Below, in pieces: positions 20,397 through 31,885 of a stretch of DNA of 64,000 nucleotides. The DNA lies in the NCBI GenBank assembly GCA_021186555.1, contig JAJKFL010000330.1, forward strand, positions 31,226,944 to 31,290,943, read 5' to 3'. Below the pieces are notes generated by a model that worked only from the letters and a program-made list of their open reading frames with translations, had not been told where the DNA came from and ran no database searches. The number at the start of each line of letters is the position of its first letter. The stretch's first letter is position 1. The position numbers were made by a program, and so were the translations under genes. The stretch comes from Reticulitermes speratus (lineage: Eukaryota; Arthropoda; Insecta; Blattodea; Rhinotermitidae).

Positions 20397-20974
20397 TACG
20401 ACGTCCAGAAAGTAACGATACAAACGCAATAAAATTTTTTTTTAAATAGTTATTAACGAAATCGAGTGAAAAAACTCTTAACACATACCTTTAGCTATTT
20501 TTCAACATATCACCACCTTTGTCAAGGCATTTGTTTAGCCTGGGTACGAGTTTTTGTATTCCGATGTCATAGAACTCCACCGCCTGTGCACACAACCACG
20601 CAGTGACTTCGTTTTTCACCTCTTCGTCTTCGTGAAACTTCTGGCCGGCCATCCCGCTCACAGCCCAGACCTCGCTCCCAGCGATTTCCATTTGTTTTTG
20701 CATTTAAAGAAACATCTGGCCGGCCAGAAGTTTCACGAAGACGAAGAGGTGAAAAACGAAGTCACTACGTGGTTGCGTGCACAGGCGGCGGAGTTCTGTG
20801 ACATCGGAATACAAAAACTCGTACCCAGGCTAAACAAATGCCTTGACAAAGGTGGTGATTATGTTGGAAAATAGCTAAAGGTATGTGTTAAGTGTTTTTT
20901 TCACTCGATTTTGTTATTAGATATTTTTAAAAAATTTTATTGCTTTTGTATCTTTACTTTCTGGATAACCCTCG
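20397..20974. pseudogene. Foldback derivative of a mariner transposon
   Basis: Two copies of a mariner 3' region face away from each other. On plus, the second half encodes HPAHSPDLAPSDFHLFLHLK..GIQKLVPRLNKCLDKGGDYV, the C-terminal catalytic-domain end of a DD34D transposase (PDLAPSD motif). On minus, the first half encodes a matching, shorter C-terminal piece. The right end is the terminal repeat TTTCTGGATAACCCTCG; the left end is a degraded inverse (CGTCCAGAAAGTAACGATAC). A related shorter element is at 46312-46697. Confidence 0.75.
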
Positions 20975-21004
20975 TACTATATGCACCATCAGGTTTAACG
21001 TTCA

Positions 21005-21148
21005 CAAATTCTACGTTCTGCCCAAAAAGTGCATTCACGTGTTTTGTATGGATCTCAGAACGGCGATTATTTCTCCAATAGCACTGGTTTTTAAAACCGA
21101 GACATAGTGTTTTCTGCGCGGTACGAACCGAATCTTTAAATGTAAATC
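21005..21148 (+). repeat. Single relative of the 114-bp array unit
   Basis: ACAAATTCTACGTTCTGCCC, TGTTTTGTATGGATCTCAGA, GCGATTATTTCTCC, ACCGAGACATAGTG and TCTGCGCGGTACGAACCGAA match the 1008-3515 unit and the copy at 25580-25745, with a few deletions. Confidence 0.75.
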
Positions 21149-21149
21149 A

Positions 21150-21365
21150 GACGCCGGCCACCAACCGCGGTGGCCCGGGTTCGATCTCAGGCCCGTCCAT
21201 GTGAGATTTGTGGGGGACAAAGTGCCACTGAAACAGGGTTTTCTCAGAGTACTTCGGTTTTCGCGTCAGTATCAATCCACCATTGCTCCATACTCTTCTT
21301 CATCTACATGTTGCTGTCACCAGAACAACCAAGGGGCGAAGCCTGTGAACCTTCCAAAAAGCAAT
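21150..21365 (+). mobile_element. SINE family D, 5'-damaged
   Basis: GTGGCCCGGGTTCGATCTCA (box B-like), TGTGAGATTTGTGGGGGACA, AAGTGCCACTGAAACAGG, then CTTCATCTACATGTTGCTG and GGGGCGAAGCCTGTGAACCT. Matches 24600-24862 (inverted). Confidence 0.7.
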
Positions 21366-22700
21366 GATCTTTCGGAAATTTGATATAAAAGTATTTTCAC
21401 TTTTTTTCTTAGTCTTTAAAGGGTTGATTTAAGACCCACACCACGAAAACGTACAGAAGAGTAAACTTAGGCTTACAAACCCACGCATTCTTAAATTCTG
21501 CACTAGATGGAAGTGCAGCAAACCACACGAAACTCTCTTATTTTCATCAAAAGCTGTAAAGGACATAATGAAAATCTTTTAGCAGCAGTAAGGAAGGTGA
21601 ATGAACTCTGGCCATATGAAGCGTCTTCGCTATCGCGAATCTACGAGCCAAACTCCTCCTGGTTTGCAGACCAGCAGACGATGAATTTGCAATTCGGCGA
21701 AAGATGATTTCCATAGAAGAGGCGATGTTGACTTATTCTGTTCATGATACCCGGTTTGATCGGAGTGTGCATGTCGGAGACGAGTCAAAGTGACTAGATA
21801 GAACAATGCGGGCGCTTTATGGTGGCACAATGAGCACGTGCCAGCCAGTAACTAACAATATTGGATTACCAACACACGACCTGCATCACAAGCAGCCAGG
21901 CTGGCACGGAGTGTTTCTGATTTACAGTCTGTTAATACAAACAGAAATGTGGCAGAAGCTTAGGGCGATGTTGGTTGACAACTTCTGACTACACTTAAGA
22001 GCTTTACCAAAAACTGTAACTCTATTAATGTGCTGTTTTCAAACGCAACTGAGGAATATCTGTAACAAACAGGGATTGTTTACAAGCTCTCGTTTGTTTG
22101 TGGGTATTTAACGGTGATATATCAAATGCATACAGATAAGCGACAATACTGTGACCGGATCTAAAACATAAAATACAGAACAATGCGCTGCTGGAAAAAT
22201 CAACGAAACAACTTGTCCAAAAACATCGATTATTATGCGTAGTTAGGTTTCTTCGTCGGGGGGTTTTTTTTTTATCGGCACTGTATCAAATGAAGACGTG
22301 ATTTGCAGATGAGCAACTCGTCATCTGGATCCAAAATAAATATTTAAAAAAAAATCGCTGTTTTTAAGATAACAGACAAATCTGTCAAAAAAAACGGAGA
22401 TTATTTTGATTTGTACCAGTTTGCTCACTGGTTATTTGTCAACAGTGCACCAAATGCTGGCGTCAGTTGCAGAGGAGCATACACAGGCTACTGTACCGAC
22501 ATTCAAAAGCCAACATAATAAAAATACCCAGTTGACAGACTTAACTGACAATTTGTCACAAACAAGAATGTTGTCAGGTTTTTCGGTTCCTTCACGGGTC
22601 ATTTAAAGGCACAGTATTAAATGCAAACTTTAACTGGAGATAAGAGCTCAATTTATAGCAACAGTGACTCGGTCCAAAAGTTAAAATGATAAAGAAATTC
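21366..22700. other. No recognisable gene
   Basis: Several open frames of 60-66 codons without recognisable motifs or convincing splice sites. Diffuse, moderately AT-rich DNA. Confidence 0.3.
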
Positions 22701-22714
22701 GCTGTTACCAGGGG

Positions 22715-22865
22715 TATCCATCTACGCCCCATCTCACCAGTAATCTTTTCGCTTCAGGTTTACCGAGTAAAATTCAATGTGCAGGTCTCTTCGCTCCCAT
22801 GCGTGTTACACATTCCGTCCATCCCGAACTCCTCGATTTGATTACCCTAACATATTCAGTAAAAG
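22715..22865 (-). pseudogene. LINE fragment, strongly decayed
   Basis: ATCCATCTACGCCC, TTCAGGTTTACCGAGTAAA, CATGCGTGTTACACATTCCG, CTCCTCGATTTGATTA follow the order of the 30601-31005 element with many changes. Confidence 0.4.
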
Positions 22866-22984
22866 TACAAAATAAATCTTCACTGAATAATTGTTTGCAT
22901 TATATTGTTGTTTCTTCAATACAAATATTATTAGAATCTCGCACGCAGAACCACCGCTCAGTTACCTTCCCTTAGCGTGAAATA

Positions 22985-23575
22985 CCAAGCTTCAAACCCA
23001 TACACTACGTAGTCTGTCTTACAACAGGTCCACAGCCTCTCCCAAAGCGAGTATTCCAGAGTGCGATCTAGTGGTGACTCAATCTCCAGCATCCTCTCGT
23101 TTGCTTAAGGTCATCCGGTAGCTGCTTTCGTCTTCTTCCTCGTCTTCTTCTCCTCTATCTTTCCTTCAATAACGTGTTTTAGAAGGCAGTTTCTACGCAC
23201 GATGTGACCAATCCAGTTAACCTTTCTTCTTTTTATTGTATGTACGATATTCCTCTCCTCCTTCACTCTGTGTAATACTTCTTCATTTCTCACACGATCG
23301 GTCCAACTGATCTCCATCCTTCTCCAGCACCACATTTCAAAATTTTCAAGGTACTTCTGATCTACTTTCCGAAGTGCCCAAGTTTCAGCACCATACAAAG
23401 CTAAGCTCCAAATGTAATATTTCACTAGTTTCTTCCTTAAATTTCAAGTGCAATTTGCTGGTGAGACGAGTCTTCTTGTCGAAAGCTGCCTTTGCCATGG
23501 CAATCCTGGACTTAATTTCACGTGTAAATCTTGGGCCTTATGTTATGAGTCTACCCAAATAGTTGAAATATTCCA
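22985..23575 (-). pseudogene. Non-LTR retrotransposon RT C-terminal fragment
   Basis: Minus strand encodes YIWSLALYGAETWALRKVDQ, then EMWCWRRMEISWTDRVRNEE, LHRVKEERNIVHTIKRRK and VNWIGHIVRRNCLLKHVIEG. This is the region just after the RT palm of insect LINEs (YG-AE-TW and the C-terminal WTDRVRNEEVL block). Frameshifts are present upstream (KSRIAMAKAAFDKKTRLTSK in another frame) and at the 3' end. A sister copy is at 30003-30512 on plus. Confidence 0.75.
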
Positions 23576-24304
23576 CATTCTCCAGTCAATACAACACATA
23601 AGAATACAGTTTTGTATATTTTTATACGTTTTCATACGCAATACGCTACCGAAATGAATGGCAGATACTATTCCAGAGCATCCTTGGTTTTAAGTTTGCG
23701 TCACAGACACGCACGGCTCACTTCATATCACCGCGTGGAACGCCATATGGAAATTTGCACTGATTATGACAACTGTCGTTACTACAATTGAGGCGTTTGT
23801 ATCAATGCCAAACCATAGACCTACGTTAACAGGTTTATCCTTGGATACCAACTCCCTTTACCACTCTCCCTCTCCCGGAAGATTCAAAACCGCTAGTACC
23901 ACCGTCAGCTTCGTCACGCTCCTGAACCAACTCCATCTACCTCCCATCTCACAGACATTCCTCTTTATCTTATGTCCAAAGAGCTTACGGATTTTCCCCT
24001 TACGGTATCCCGATGACCAATCCATCGTCCACACAGCAAATGGCACCAGTGTTTCCCCCTTCGCACTGATTTCAGAAAATTAAACTACAACGTTTTGGGT
24101 GGCCTACAACCACAAAATAGGCATACCAAGTTTCGTCAAAATCGGTCGACTGATTCAGAGGCTGAAATTGTTTTCAGCACTTAGGTGAGGGTTGGTAAAA
24201 GACCACGTTTCAGACCCGAAGACCAATAAAAATTTTGAACTGCATCGCAGTAAGAATTTCCCAAACGCAATCTTCTCCTGTCTTAGCTCTAGGTATAGCT
24301 CTAC

Positions 24305-24487
24305 TCTTTCTTTAACCTCGGCGCTAGATGAGGGTGGGTGGTCAACTCCACGCCCCGGCCGCTTTACCCCCGGGAAAGAGACCCGGTACCCATTGTATAC
24401 GAGGCTGGGTGGGTCCCAGGACCGGTCTGGACGGCTGCGAAAAAAATCTCGCCCCCACCGGAATTCGATCCCCGGACCGTCCAGTCC
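24305..24487 (-). mobile_element. SINE family A, minus, 5'-truncated
   Basis: GGCGCTAGATGAGGGTGGGT, CACGCCCCGGCCGCTTTACC, GACCCGGTACCCATTGTATA and GAATTCGATCCCCGGACCGT are the inverse of the 51153 copy. The box A part is missing. Confidence 0.8.
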
Positions 24488-24599
24488 TGCCATAATGTCA
24501 GTTTTAAAGTATCTGCCGCAAGTGCATGCGTGTTCTACACTAACATCAACACCAAATTGCCACTAAAACCCTTTAAAGGCTAAGTGGAAGTACTTCTCT

Positions 24600-24862
24600 A
24601 TCCAGTGATTTCCGAAAGCGCATTGCTTTTTCGAAGGTTCCCAGGCTTCGCCCGTTTGTCCTTCTGGTATGAGTAACATGTAGATGAAGATAAGATGGGA
24701 CATTGGTGTGATACTGAGAGGGAAAACCCGAAGTCTTCGGTAAAAAAAAACCTGTCCCAGTGTCATTTTGTCCACCACATGACTGACTGATCTAGGATCA
24801 AACCGGGGCCTCCGCGGTGAGAGGCAGACGACTGACTGACTGCGCCATGGCACGGCCTTGAA
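24600..24862 (-). mobile_element. SINE family D, minus copy
   Basis: Minus strand: GGCCGTGCCATGGCGCAGTC head, GCGGAGGCCCCGGTTTGATC, GTGGTGGACAAAATGACACT, then CATCTTCATCTACATGTTAC and a 3' end TCGGAAATCACTGG. tRNA-like head spacing. Confidence 0.8.
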
Positions 24863-25079
24863 GACTACGGCTAACCTGAATTATATTTAAATATTCAGTT
24901 ACGACCTCTATTTAGTGTTCGCTGAAATAATGAAAAAAAAATTTACCAAATCCTTCTATTGTCTCAGGCTGTGCTGGAATTAGTTTCGTAATAAGGCGCG
25001 TCGAGAATATTCGTGCGTGGGTTCGTGTTTGTGCTCTGACTTTTGTGCATCTTAGTGTGGACGGTTTCACGAGCCCGAG

Positions 25080-25400
25080 GTCGAACGCCATGTACATGAG
25101 CCCTGGGTTCGAGTGGTTCGGCACAGAGGCGGCACTTCAAACATAGGCTCGTACCGATCTGGTGTCGAGTTTAAGAATGCGTGGAGGTATACCTCCACTA
25201 CCCCATATGCCTTCACACGAACAACATTACTTTCACGTAACCTAAATATCAGGACTATGTGGAAAACGTTTATTAAGGCAACAATTGCAATCATGGCGGC
25301 AGTGCGAAGCTTTGAGTTTATGTCCAATAAATTGGGCGTGTACACAATCTGTAAGTTATACGTTAATGCCAATAAAACGGAATATAAATTATAACAGGCC
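25080..25400. other. Decayed SINE remnant and unassigned sequence
   Basis: GGGTTCGAGTGGTT and GTCGAGTTTAAGAATGCGTG..GGTATACCTCC resemble the middle and 3' parts of family A. The rest is unrecognised. Confidence 0.35.
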
Positions 25401-25579
25401 TACGTACAACTAGGAAGCTACGCATTAGGCAAGCATGTTCTATGAGTTCTCCGCGGAAGTTCCCAGTTTTGTGTAGAAATGTTCTGGCAGTCATAGAGAA
25501 AATCAAATAGAAAACTGGTGACTATTAAAAGCCTAACTTGATAAACCACTTACTGTCCAGTGGTTATTTTATGTACCAC

Positions 25580-25745
25580 CAGTTTTAACATCCACAAATT
25601 CTACATTCTACCTACATAGTGCATTCATGCACTCGTGTTTTGTATGGTTTTCAGAGTAAACAGCTACTATTTCCCGTACAGCATTATCTGAGTGGTTGTT
25701 ATAACCGAGACAGTGTTTACTGCACGGTACGGACTGAATCTTTAA
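25580..25745 (+). repeat. Second single relative of the 114-bp unit
   Basis: ACAAATTCTACATTCTACCT, GTGTTTTGTATGG, AACAGCTACTATTTCCCGTA, CAGCATTATCTGAGTGG, ACCGAGACAGTGTTTACTGC and GGTACGGACTGAATCTTTAA align to the tandem unit and its flanks. Confidence 0.75.
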
Positions 25746-26006
25746 TCAGATTCAAACGTCCAGTGCCCCATACTCATTTTCATCCACACGTTGCTCTTAA
25801 CACAACGGAAAATGGGCGAAGGCTGGGGACCTTCCAAAAAGGAATACCCTTTCGGAAATCAGGGAGCATTGGATAGAAATGTAATTTCATTTTTTTTAGG
25901 ACAACAAACGCTTCAGATGGCCTCATCCAGTACTTAGGTTTCTGAGTAATGAAACAGTAATATGAGACACGCCTTGCTTTTGGTTGCCACGCTCGGTACC
26001 CTACAG

Positions 26007-27462
26007 CAGTGCTTTTTAAACCGCTGTCACAATACAAAACATGTACACGTACCACTGTCACAATACAAAACATGTACACGTACCACTGTCACAATACAAA
26101 ACATGTACACTCCGTCACAACAAACATGTCACTAATACAATAAAACATGTACATGTCACTGTCACAATACAAAACATGTACCGTACCACTGTCACAATAC
26201 AAAACATGTACACGTCCACTGTCACAATACAAAACATGTACACGTACCACTGTCACAATACAAAACATGTACATGTACCACTGTCACAATACAAAACATG
26301 TACACGTACCACTGTCACAATACAAAACATGTACACGTACCACTGTCACAATACAAAACATGTACATGACCACTGTCACAATACAAAACATGTACACGTA
26401 CCACTGTCACAATACAAAACATGTACACGTACCATGTCACAATACAAAACATGTACACGTACCACTGTCACAATACAAAACATGTACACGTACCACTGTC
26501 ACAATACAAAACATGTACACGTACCACTGTCACAATACAAAACATGTACACGTGCCACTGTCACAAACAAAACATGTACACTCACTGTCACATACAAACT
26601 GTACATACATTACAATACAAACATGTACACGTACCACTGTCACAATACAAAACATGTACACGTACCACTGTCACAATACAAAACATGTACATGCACCACT
26701 GTCACAATACAAAACATGTACACGTACCACTGTCACAATACAAAACATGTACACGTACCACTGTCACAATACAAAAACAGATGTTACATGTACCACTGTC
26801 ACAATACAAAACATGTACATGTACCACTGTCACAATACAAAACATGTACACGTACCACTGTCACAATACAAAACATGTACACGTACCACTGTCACAATAC
26901 AAAACATGTACACGTACCGCTGTCACAACACAAAACATGTACACCTACCACTGTCACAATACAAAACATGTACACTTACCACTGTCACAATACAAAACAT
27001 GTACAAGTACCGCTGTCACAACACAAAACATGTACACCTACCACTGTCACAATACAAAACATGTACACGTACCACTGTCACAATACAAAACATGTACACG
27101 TACCACTGTCACAATACAAAACATGTACACGTACCACTAGGTACTACAAATATTAATGCCTACTTTCAGAATACTGGTCTTCTGTTATGTTTCGCTGTGA
27201 AAACCTCAAATTTCGCAGTTGCTACTTTTCTAATTAAACGTGATCAGACGACAGTCTGTATTTACATTTGAATAGTATCTTGTTATACAGTTTATAAATG
27301 TTTTTCTCTACATTTCAACACATTAAAAACAATTTTAATAGTGCAATTAACGTTTCTAAATGTTAATTATTGGAAAAAATAATTCCTAAATTTCTTCATG
27401 TACCACCAGGCGACCGTCCGCGTACCACCAGTTGTACGCGTACCACCGTTTGAAAAGCACTG
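26007..27462. mobile_element. hAT-like element expanded by a minisatellite
   Basis: Starts CAGTGCTTTTTAAACCGCTG and ends, inverted, CAGTGCTTTTCAAACGGTGG. Flanking 8-mers CCCTACAG (25999-26006) and CCCTATGG (27463-27470) match at 6 of 8, fitting an aged hAT target duplication. Near the right end GTACCACCAG blocks and an AT-rich core remain; the left half is replaced by the 31-bp array. No transposase. Confidence 0.75.
26022..27137 (+). repeat. 31-bp minisatellite, about 36 units
   Basis: Unit CATGTACACGTACCACTGTC plus ACAATACAAAA repeats from just inside the hAT-like left end. Units vary at one position (ACACG, ACATG, ACACC, ACAAG) and two stretches (26105-26155, 26565-26620) have clustered single-base losses. 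Long open frames across it exist because the unit has no plus-strand stop codon in most phases. Confidence 0.95.
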
Positions 27463-27479
27463 CCCTATGGGACTACATG

Positions 27480-27942
27480 CAGTTCAGAAACTTTAAACCT
27501 TAGTACAAGCTTACAAGCTACAACGCACAATCACATTGGGAAGGATCCGAAAGGTATAAATACACAAATGGATCATCTAAATTTATCTAGGGGCAAAGAA
27601 CCTTTGACACATGTCTCTCTTCAGTAACCTCATTTCATAAAAACAAAGAAAAGAGCATTACGTCATTAAAGCTCGTTATACAATCACGTGACTGCTTTCT
27701 TTTCGTACAGGAAACGGCGGAATAAATGTTTCTGTTTCGCGTCATAAAAAAACCTGTTGAGGCTATCCAAGCAGCAGACAGAAGCATTAACATAACTAAA
27801 TGTATTATATTGACCACTGCAGTGTCACTTCTGCTCCTCGACAATGGGTCAGATCCTAAAACTACACCCCTCCTTAGGATCCACTTTAAAATTATTCATT
27901 TATCGAATGTGTCGTATAAATCAAACACGTCAGTTTACTTAA

Positions 27943-27950
<8 letters not shown>
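27480..27950. other. No recognisable gene; poly-T tract 27950-27974
   Basis: Unassigned sequence before a 25-base T run. Open frames of 69-85 codons show nothing I recognise. Confidence 0.3.
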
Positions 27951-27974
<24 letters not shown>

Positions 27975-28004
27975 GGTTCGTGATGAAGAGCCCTCGCACC
28001 ACAG

Positions 28005-28480
28005 CCTTAAGGCTTTTTGTGCAACCCCAATGAAGATGATAGATGGATGAGCAGTTTTTTTTACCAAGTTTTACAAGTAATGGAGCACCAGTGGAATGAA
28101 ATCGACAGGGGAAAACCGACAACTCGGAGAAAAACCTGTCCCAGTGCCACTTTGTCCACCACAAATCTCACATGGACTTGACCTGGGATTTTTTTTTTTT
28201 TTGTCTGTCCGGAGTTTTTCCACTTTGATCCATTTTTGTACTGTTTAAATCCTTTTTCGTCCTTCATGTGACATGCTACGTTCCATGCTACCGTCCTTAT
28301 ACAACAAACACAACACAAACATCCATGCCCCCGGTGGGATTCGAACCCACAATCCCAGCAAGCGAGCGGCCGCAGACCCACGCCTTAGACCGCGCGGCCA
28401 CTGGGATCGGCTATGGATCGAACCCGGGCCTCCGTGATGAGAGGCCGGAGACTAACCGCCTGAGCCATGGCACGGCCCAT
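28005..28480 (-). mobile_element. SINE family D, split by a family B insertion
   Basis: Minus-strand family D: head GGCCGTGCCATGGCTCAGGC at about 28480, body GTGGTGGACAAAGTGGCACT at about 28160 and a 3' part with CATCTATCATCTTCATTGGG. The two halves are separated by the SINE at 28194-28410. Confidence 0.8.
28194..28410 (-). mobile_element. SINE family B variant nested in family D
   Basis: Minus strand: GCCGATCCCAGTGGCCGCGC, GCGGCCGCTCGCTTGCTGGG, GTGGGTTCGAATCCCACCGG, then the alternative body GGACGGTAGCATGGAACGTA..CTCCGGACAGAC and an A tail. Same body type as inside 15420-15550. Confidence 0.85.
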
Positions 28481-28499
28481 TCATTTTGACTTAGTTTAA

Positions 28500-28900
28500 G
28501 ACTTCCAAGGACCAAATGTAAACTGTATTAAAGACCTAGTTCGTAACACGCAGTAAACTTTCCATTTCGGTTACAATACAGGCAAAGTAAGCATAAAGTA
28601 AAATTGTACCGCATTCGCGGAACGAATGTTGCAACGGTAACTTATTACTGTCCCTTTTTGTGCATTTACATTTTAATGCTATTCATTCCGTGCATTGTAA
28701 TAATTTACCTCCTACACACAGCATGACACACAATACAGAGACAACGTCAGTAACAGATCAAGAACGAGATTAGATGTTTCTATACACTGACGAAACCTAC
28801 AACGATATGCCAAGCACACAGAATTTTAACCACATTTCACGATATCTTGCAGGCTTGGGGAATTTAGCTGCTGAAATCACGACATAATATGTATAACTAT
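28500..28900. other. No recognisable gene
   Basis: Unassigned sequence with no open frame of note and no repeat I can match. Confidence 0.3.
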
Positions 28901-28907
28901 TGTAATG

Positions 28908-29094
28908 TACATTCGAACTCGGTTATAACGTCAAGAAGGGGACTGAATATTTTGTGTCGTTATAAACGAGTGTTGTTATAACCGAGGAGTGTAATGTCAC
29001 GGTTAACAGTGAGGAATTAATTGGTACCACAGAATATCTGACTCTATAGGCGAGGTGTCGTATAAACCGATGTCGTTATAACCGGGTTCTACTA
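28908..29094. mobile_element. pogo/Tigger-like MITE
   Basis: Inverted ends CGAACTCGGTTATAACG and CGTTATAACCGGGTTCTA, with GTTATAA repeated internally in both orientations. TA bases flank both sides. Related to the CAGTAGAACCC elements at 43157 and 53052. Confidence 0.6.
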
Positions 29095-29279
29095 TATTAT
29101 ACTTGTCAGCTTTAAATATTGGTGTATAGACTCCCTGAATTTAGCAGAGATCCGCCGAAACAATTAGGAGTAAACAAAAAATTTTACTGTTATGTAAATT
29201 AGATGTCCTTATGTTGGTTTTATAAATGAGTAATGTAGTCACAACGCACGGAATTAATACTGTTAAAATTCCTTTTTGT

Positions 29280-29490
29280 TTACAACACTAGCTATATGTT
29301 TCGGCTTACAATGTACACCACATCTATCATCAGGCTAAACCACTATAGAAATATAAAATTAACCTTGTATCACATATATATTAAATGTGTTAGCGAGATC
29401 TCACACCTTACAACACTATTGTGGTTACGTGTATACTTTCATATGATGATTGCTTTGGTACAAAAGCAGAAACATGTAGCTAGTATTGAA
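29280..29490. repeat. Decayed foldback with hammerhead-like left arm
   Basis: AGCTATATGTTTCGGCTTAC..CATCAGG (minus: CTGATGA..AGCCGAAACATATAGCTAG) is inverted against GCAGAAACATGTAGCTAG at about 29468. CTGATGA and GAAAC survive on the left, but stem II no longer pairs well. Confidence 0.5.
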
Positions 29491-30002
29491 AACAGAAGCA
29501 AATTATTTACCAATAAAGTTGTGCTGGGTAAAAAAAAATACTTTTGGCTTCATATCAGAAAACACAACGGGACGACTCACACCAAGATTAACACCCCCAG
29601 AAGACCTGAATCCTGAACAACGCCGCTGTGAGACCCTCAAATGTCGAACTGTTGTTAGTACATTCTTTGGAAGAGATAAATAGCGTCGAGAAAAGGACCA
29701 ACAAATTCCACATTCCAAATTATACAGCCTCTACCTTCTTTTAGAATTATGGGTTGGAATGAAACCGGTTTCCCATACCGATCGGCCGTGGGGGGTTGCT
29801 GAATCACAATAGAACATACCTTTGTCCGACTCCATTTCACAGAAGATTGGTTCTAAAGTCACGGATAAAAGCTGACTAACCGGCAAGATTCAGTATGCTG
29901 CTCTTTTCTGCAGCTAAATCAAAACGTATGTTCTAGCTCCAGTAGGTTCATGTTATATGTGTAGACGAATTCTTGCATATGCGAATTAATTACCTGATAT
30001 AT

Positions 30003-30512
30003 ATAGAATTCAACAAGAAGAAGAATATTTTCACCAGCAAACTGGACTTAAATTTAAGTAAGAAACTAGTAAAGTGCTACATTTGGAGCGTAGCTTTGTG
30101 TGGTGCTGAAACGTGGACACTTCGGAAAGTAGATCAGAAGTATCTGGAAAGTTTGAAATGTGGTGCTGGAGAAGAATGGAGAAGATCAGTTGGACCGATC
30201 GTGTGAGAAATGAAGAAGTATTACACAGAGTCAAGGAGGAGAGGAATATCGTACGTACAATAAAAAGAAGAAGGCTAACCGGATTGGTCACATCTTGCGT
30301 AGAAACTGCCTTCTGAAACATGTGATTGAAGGAAAGTTAGAAGGAAGGATAGAAATGACGGGACGACGAGGGAGAAGACTTAAGCAGCTACTGGATGACC
30401 TTAAGGAAAAGAAAAGATACTGGAAATTGAAAGAGGAAGCACTAGATCGCACCCTGTGGAGAACTCGCTTTGGAAGAGGCTACCGACCTGTCGTAAGACA
30501 GACTACAGAATG
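30003..30512 (+). pseudogene. Non-LTR retrotransposon RT C-terminal fragment
   Basis: Plus-strand sister of 22985-23575: FTSKLDLNLSKKLVKCYIWS, VALCGAETWTLRKVDQKYLE, then in shifted frames RRMEKISWTDRVRNEEVLHR, RNCLLKHVIEGKLEGRIEMT and LLDDLKEKKRYWKLKEEALD. Ends with FGRGYRPVVRQTTE and a (TGAA)n tail at 30510-30523, a typical LINE 3' microsatellite. 5'-truncated with at least two frameshifts. Confidence 0.78.
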
Positions 30513-30600
30513 AATGAATGAATGTAGTTACATCGTGCGAGACTTAAGTTCATAAAAGCGGTGGTGCTGAATATTCATCTTGCGAGATGTTACTAACTAA

Positions 30601-31005
30601 CTCCATGGAGCAGAGTCCTTCTTTCAGAAGCTAACAGGTCCTCAGCTAGTCAAGAAAGTCCCACATTTTATGGAACCCGAAGGTTCATTACCGCATTCAC
30701 AACAGCCCGCCACCTGTCCCTATCCTGAGCCATATCAATCCAGTCCATGCCACCACATCCCATTTCTTGAAGATCCATTTTAATATTATCCTCCCATCTA
30801 CGCCTGGGTCTTCCAAGTGGTCTCCTTCCCTCAGGTTTCCCCACCAAAATCCTGTACGCACCTCTCCCCTCCCTCCCCCATACGTGCTACATGCCCCGCC
30901 CACCTCATTCTCATTGATTTGATCCATCGAATAATATTTGGTGATAATTTTTCCCTTCCCCACCTTTACGTAGTTCTGGTTGGTCAAATTAATTGCAACG
31001 ACCAA
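30601..31005 (-). pseudogene. LINE 3' coding fragment
   Basis: Minus strand: [31 protein letters not shown], then a shifted [10 protein letters not shown]-like segment and the conserved end GAGGACCTGTTAGC..CTCCATGG. Same family as 412-945. Confidence 0.65.
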
Positions 31006-31050
31006 CTTTCTCCACCTAATAAATTTCAGCGTCTATCTGAACGTGATTTC

Positions 31051-31105
31051 GTCAACCTGAAGATGGAGATACACGTTCCTCCGAAACGTTCGTGTCAGTC
31101 TGCAG
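31051..31105 (+). ncRNA. Hammerhead-like motif, stem I not found
   Basis: CTGAAGA (31057), stem II GGAG/CTCC, GAAA, a short stem III (ACG/UGU with one G-U) closed by TTCG, then GUC. Core and two stems are good, but the bases on either side do not pair as stem I, so it may be a remnant. Confidence 0.4.
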
Positions 31106-31639
31106 TCCTGTATTTCGTCAAAACCCGGGCAGCTAGCATTTATTCCAAATTTTCTACCGAAGGATCGGCCATAAATTTGTCAGCTTCGATTTTGTCGGAG
31201 TCGGGGGGGGTACTGATTGAAAGCGCTTTCAACGTTTCAGCTGAAATTTATTTTATGTGTAGAAGAATAGGCCTAGCATTTAAAATGTTAATCATTTTTT
31301 TCACCGATGGGAGGCGTCGTTGTCTGGACATGTGACATCCAGAAGAAATAGGAAAGGCAGATGAAATTTTGTTGATGCTGCTTATCGAAGAAGGCCACGT
31401 AATTGCTGAATTGCATTGAGGCAGCAGAGGGATATGTGTCAAGCTCATGTTTTAGCGAGTCTGACGTAACATACCCTTCGTTCCGCCCCCCCCCCCCCCC
31501 CCCCCAGAATTTAGGGGGACATGATTGTTCCGCCCATCTCCCCCACGTTCCCCGACTTTACCATCTCTCAGAATTACGTGTTTGTACTATCTCGTTTTTG
31601 TCTTGTCGATTTGTCGTGAAACACGTCGATGGCCGGAGT

Positions 31640-31885
31640 TTCATAGACGGTATAGTGACTAGGCTACAGGCTGAACAAGCGACGGAACGTGGATCGATTC
31701 CCTGTAGGGGCAGCAGAGTGTTTTCTTCTCCAAAGTGTCCGGACCGGCTGTGGGTCCGGCCAGCTGCCTTTTCAGTGGGTGTCAGTGTTAAGGCGGCCTG
31801 AGCTCGGAGCCGACTACATCCCTTTATCTAATGCCCGGGTTAAGAATGAGTGGCGCTATATCTTTACTCCCCAATAAGTCTCTTT
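31640..31885 (+). mobile_element. SINE family A, diverged
   Basis: GACGGTATAGTGACTAGGCT, GGAACGTGGATCGATTCCC, CAGAGTGTTTTCTTCTCC, GACCGGCTGTGGGTCCGGCC, then GTTAAGAATGAGTGGCGCTA. Follows family A order with an altered middle. Confidence 0.6.

Noticed and set aside
26041-27271. Overlapping plus-strand open frames of 239-374 codons rich in HCHNTKHVHVPL
   Set aside because: They are translations of the 31-bp minisatellite. The period is not a multiple of 3 and the unit has no stop, so several frames stay open; no start context or homology.
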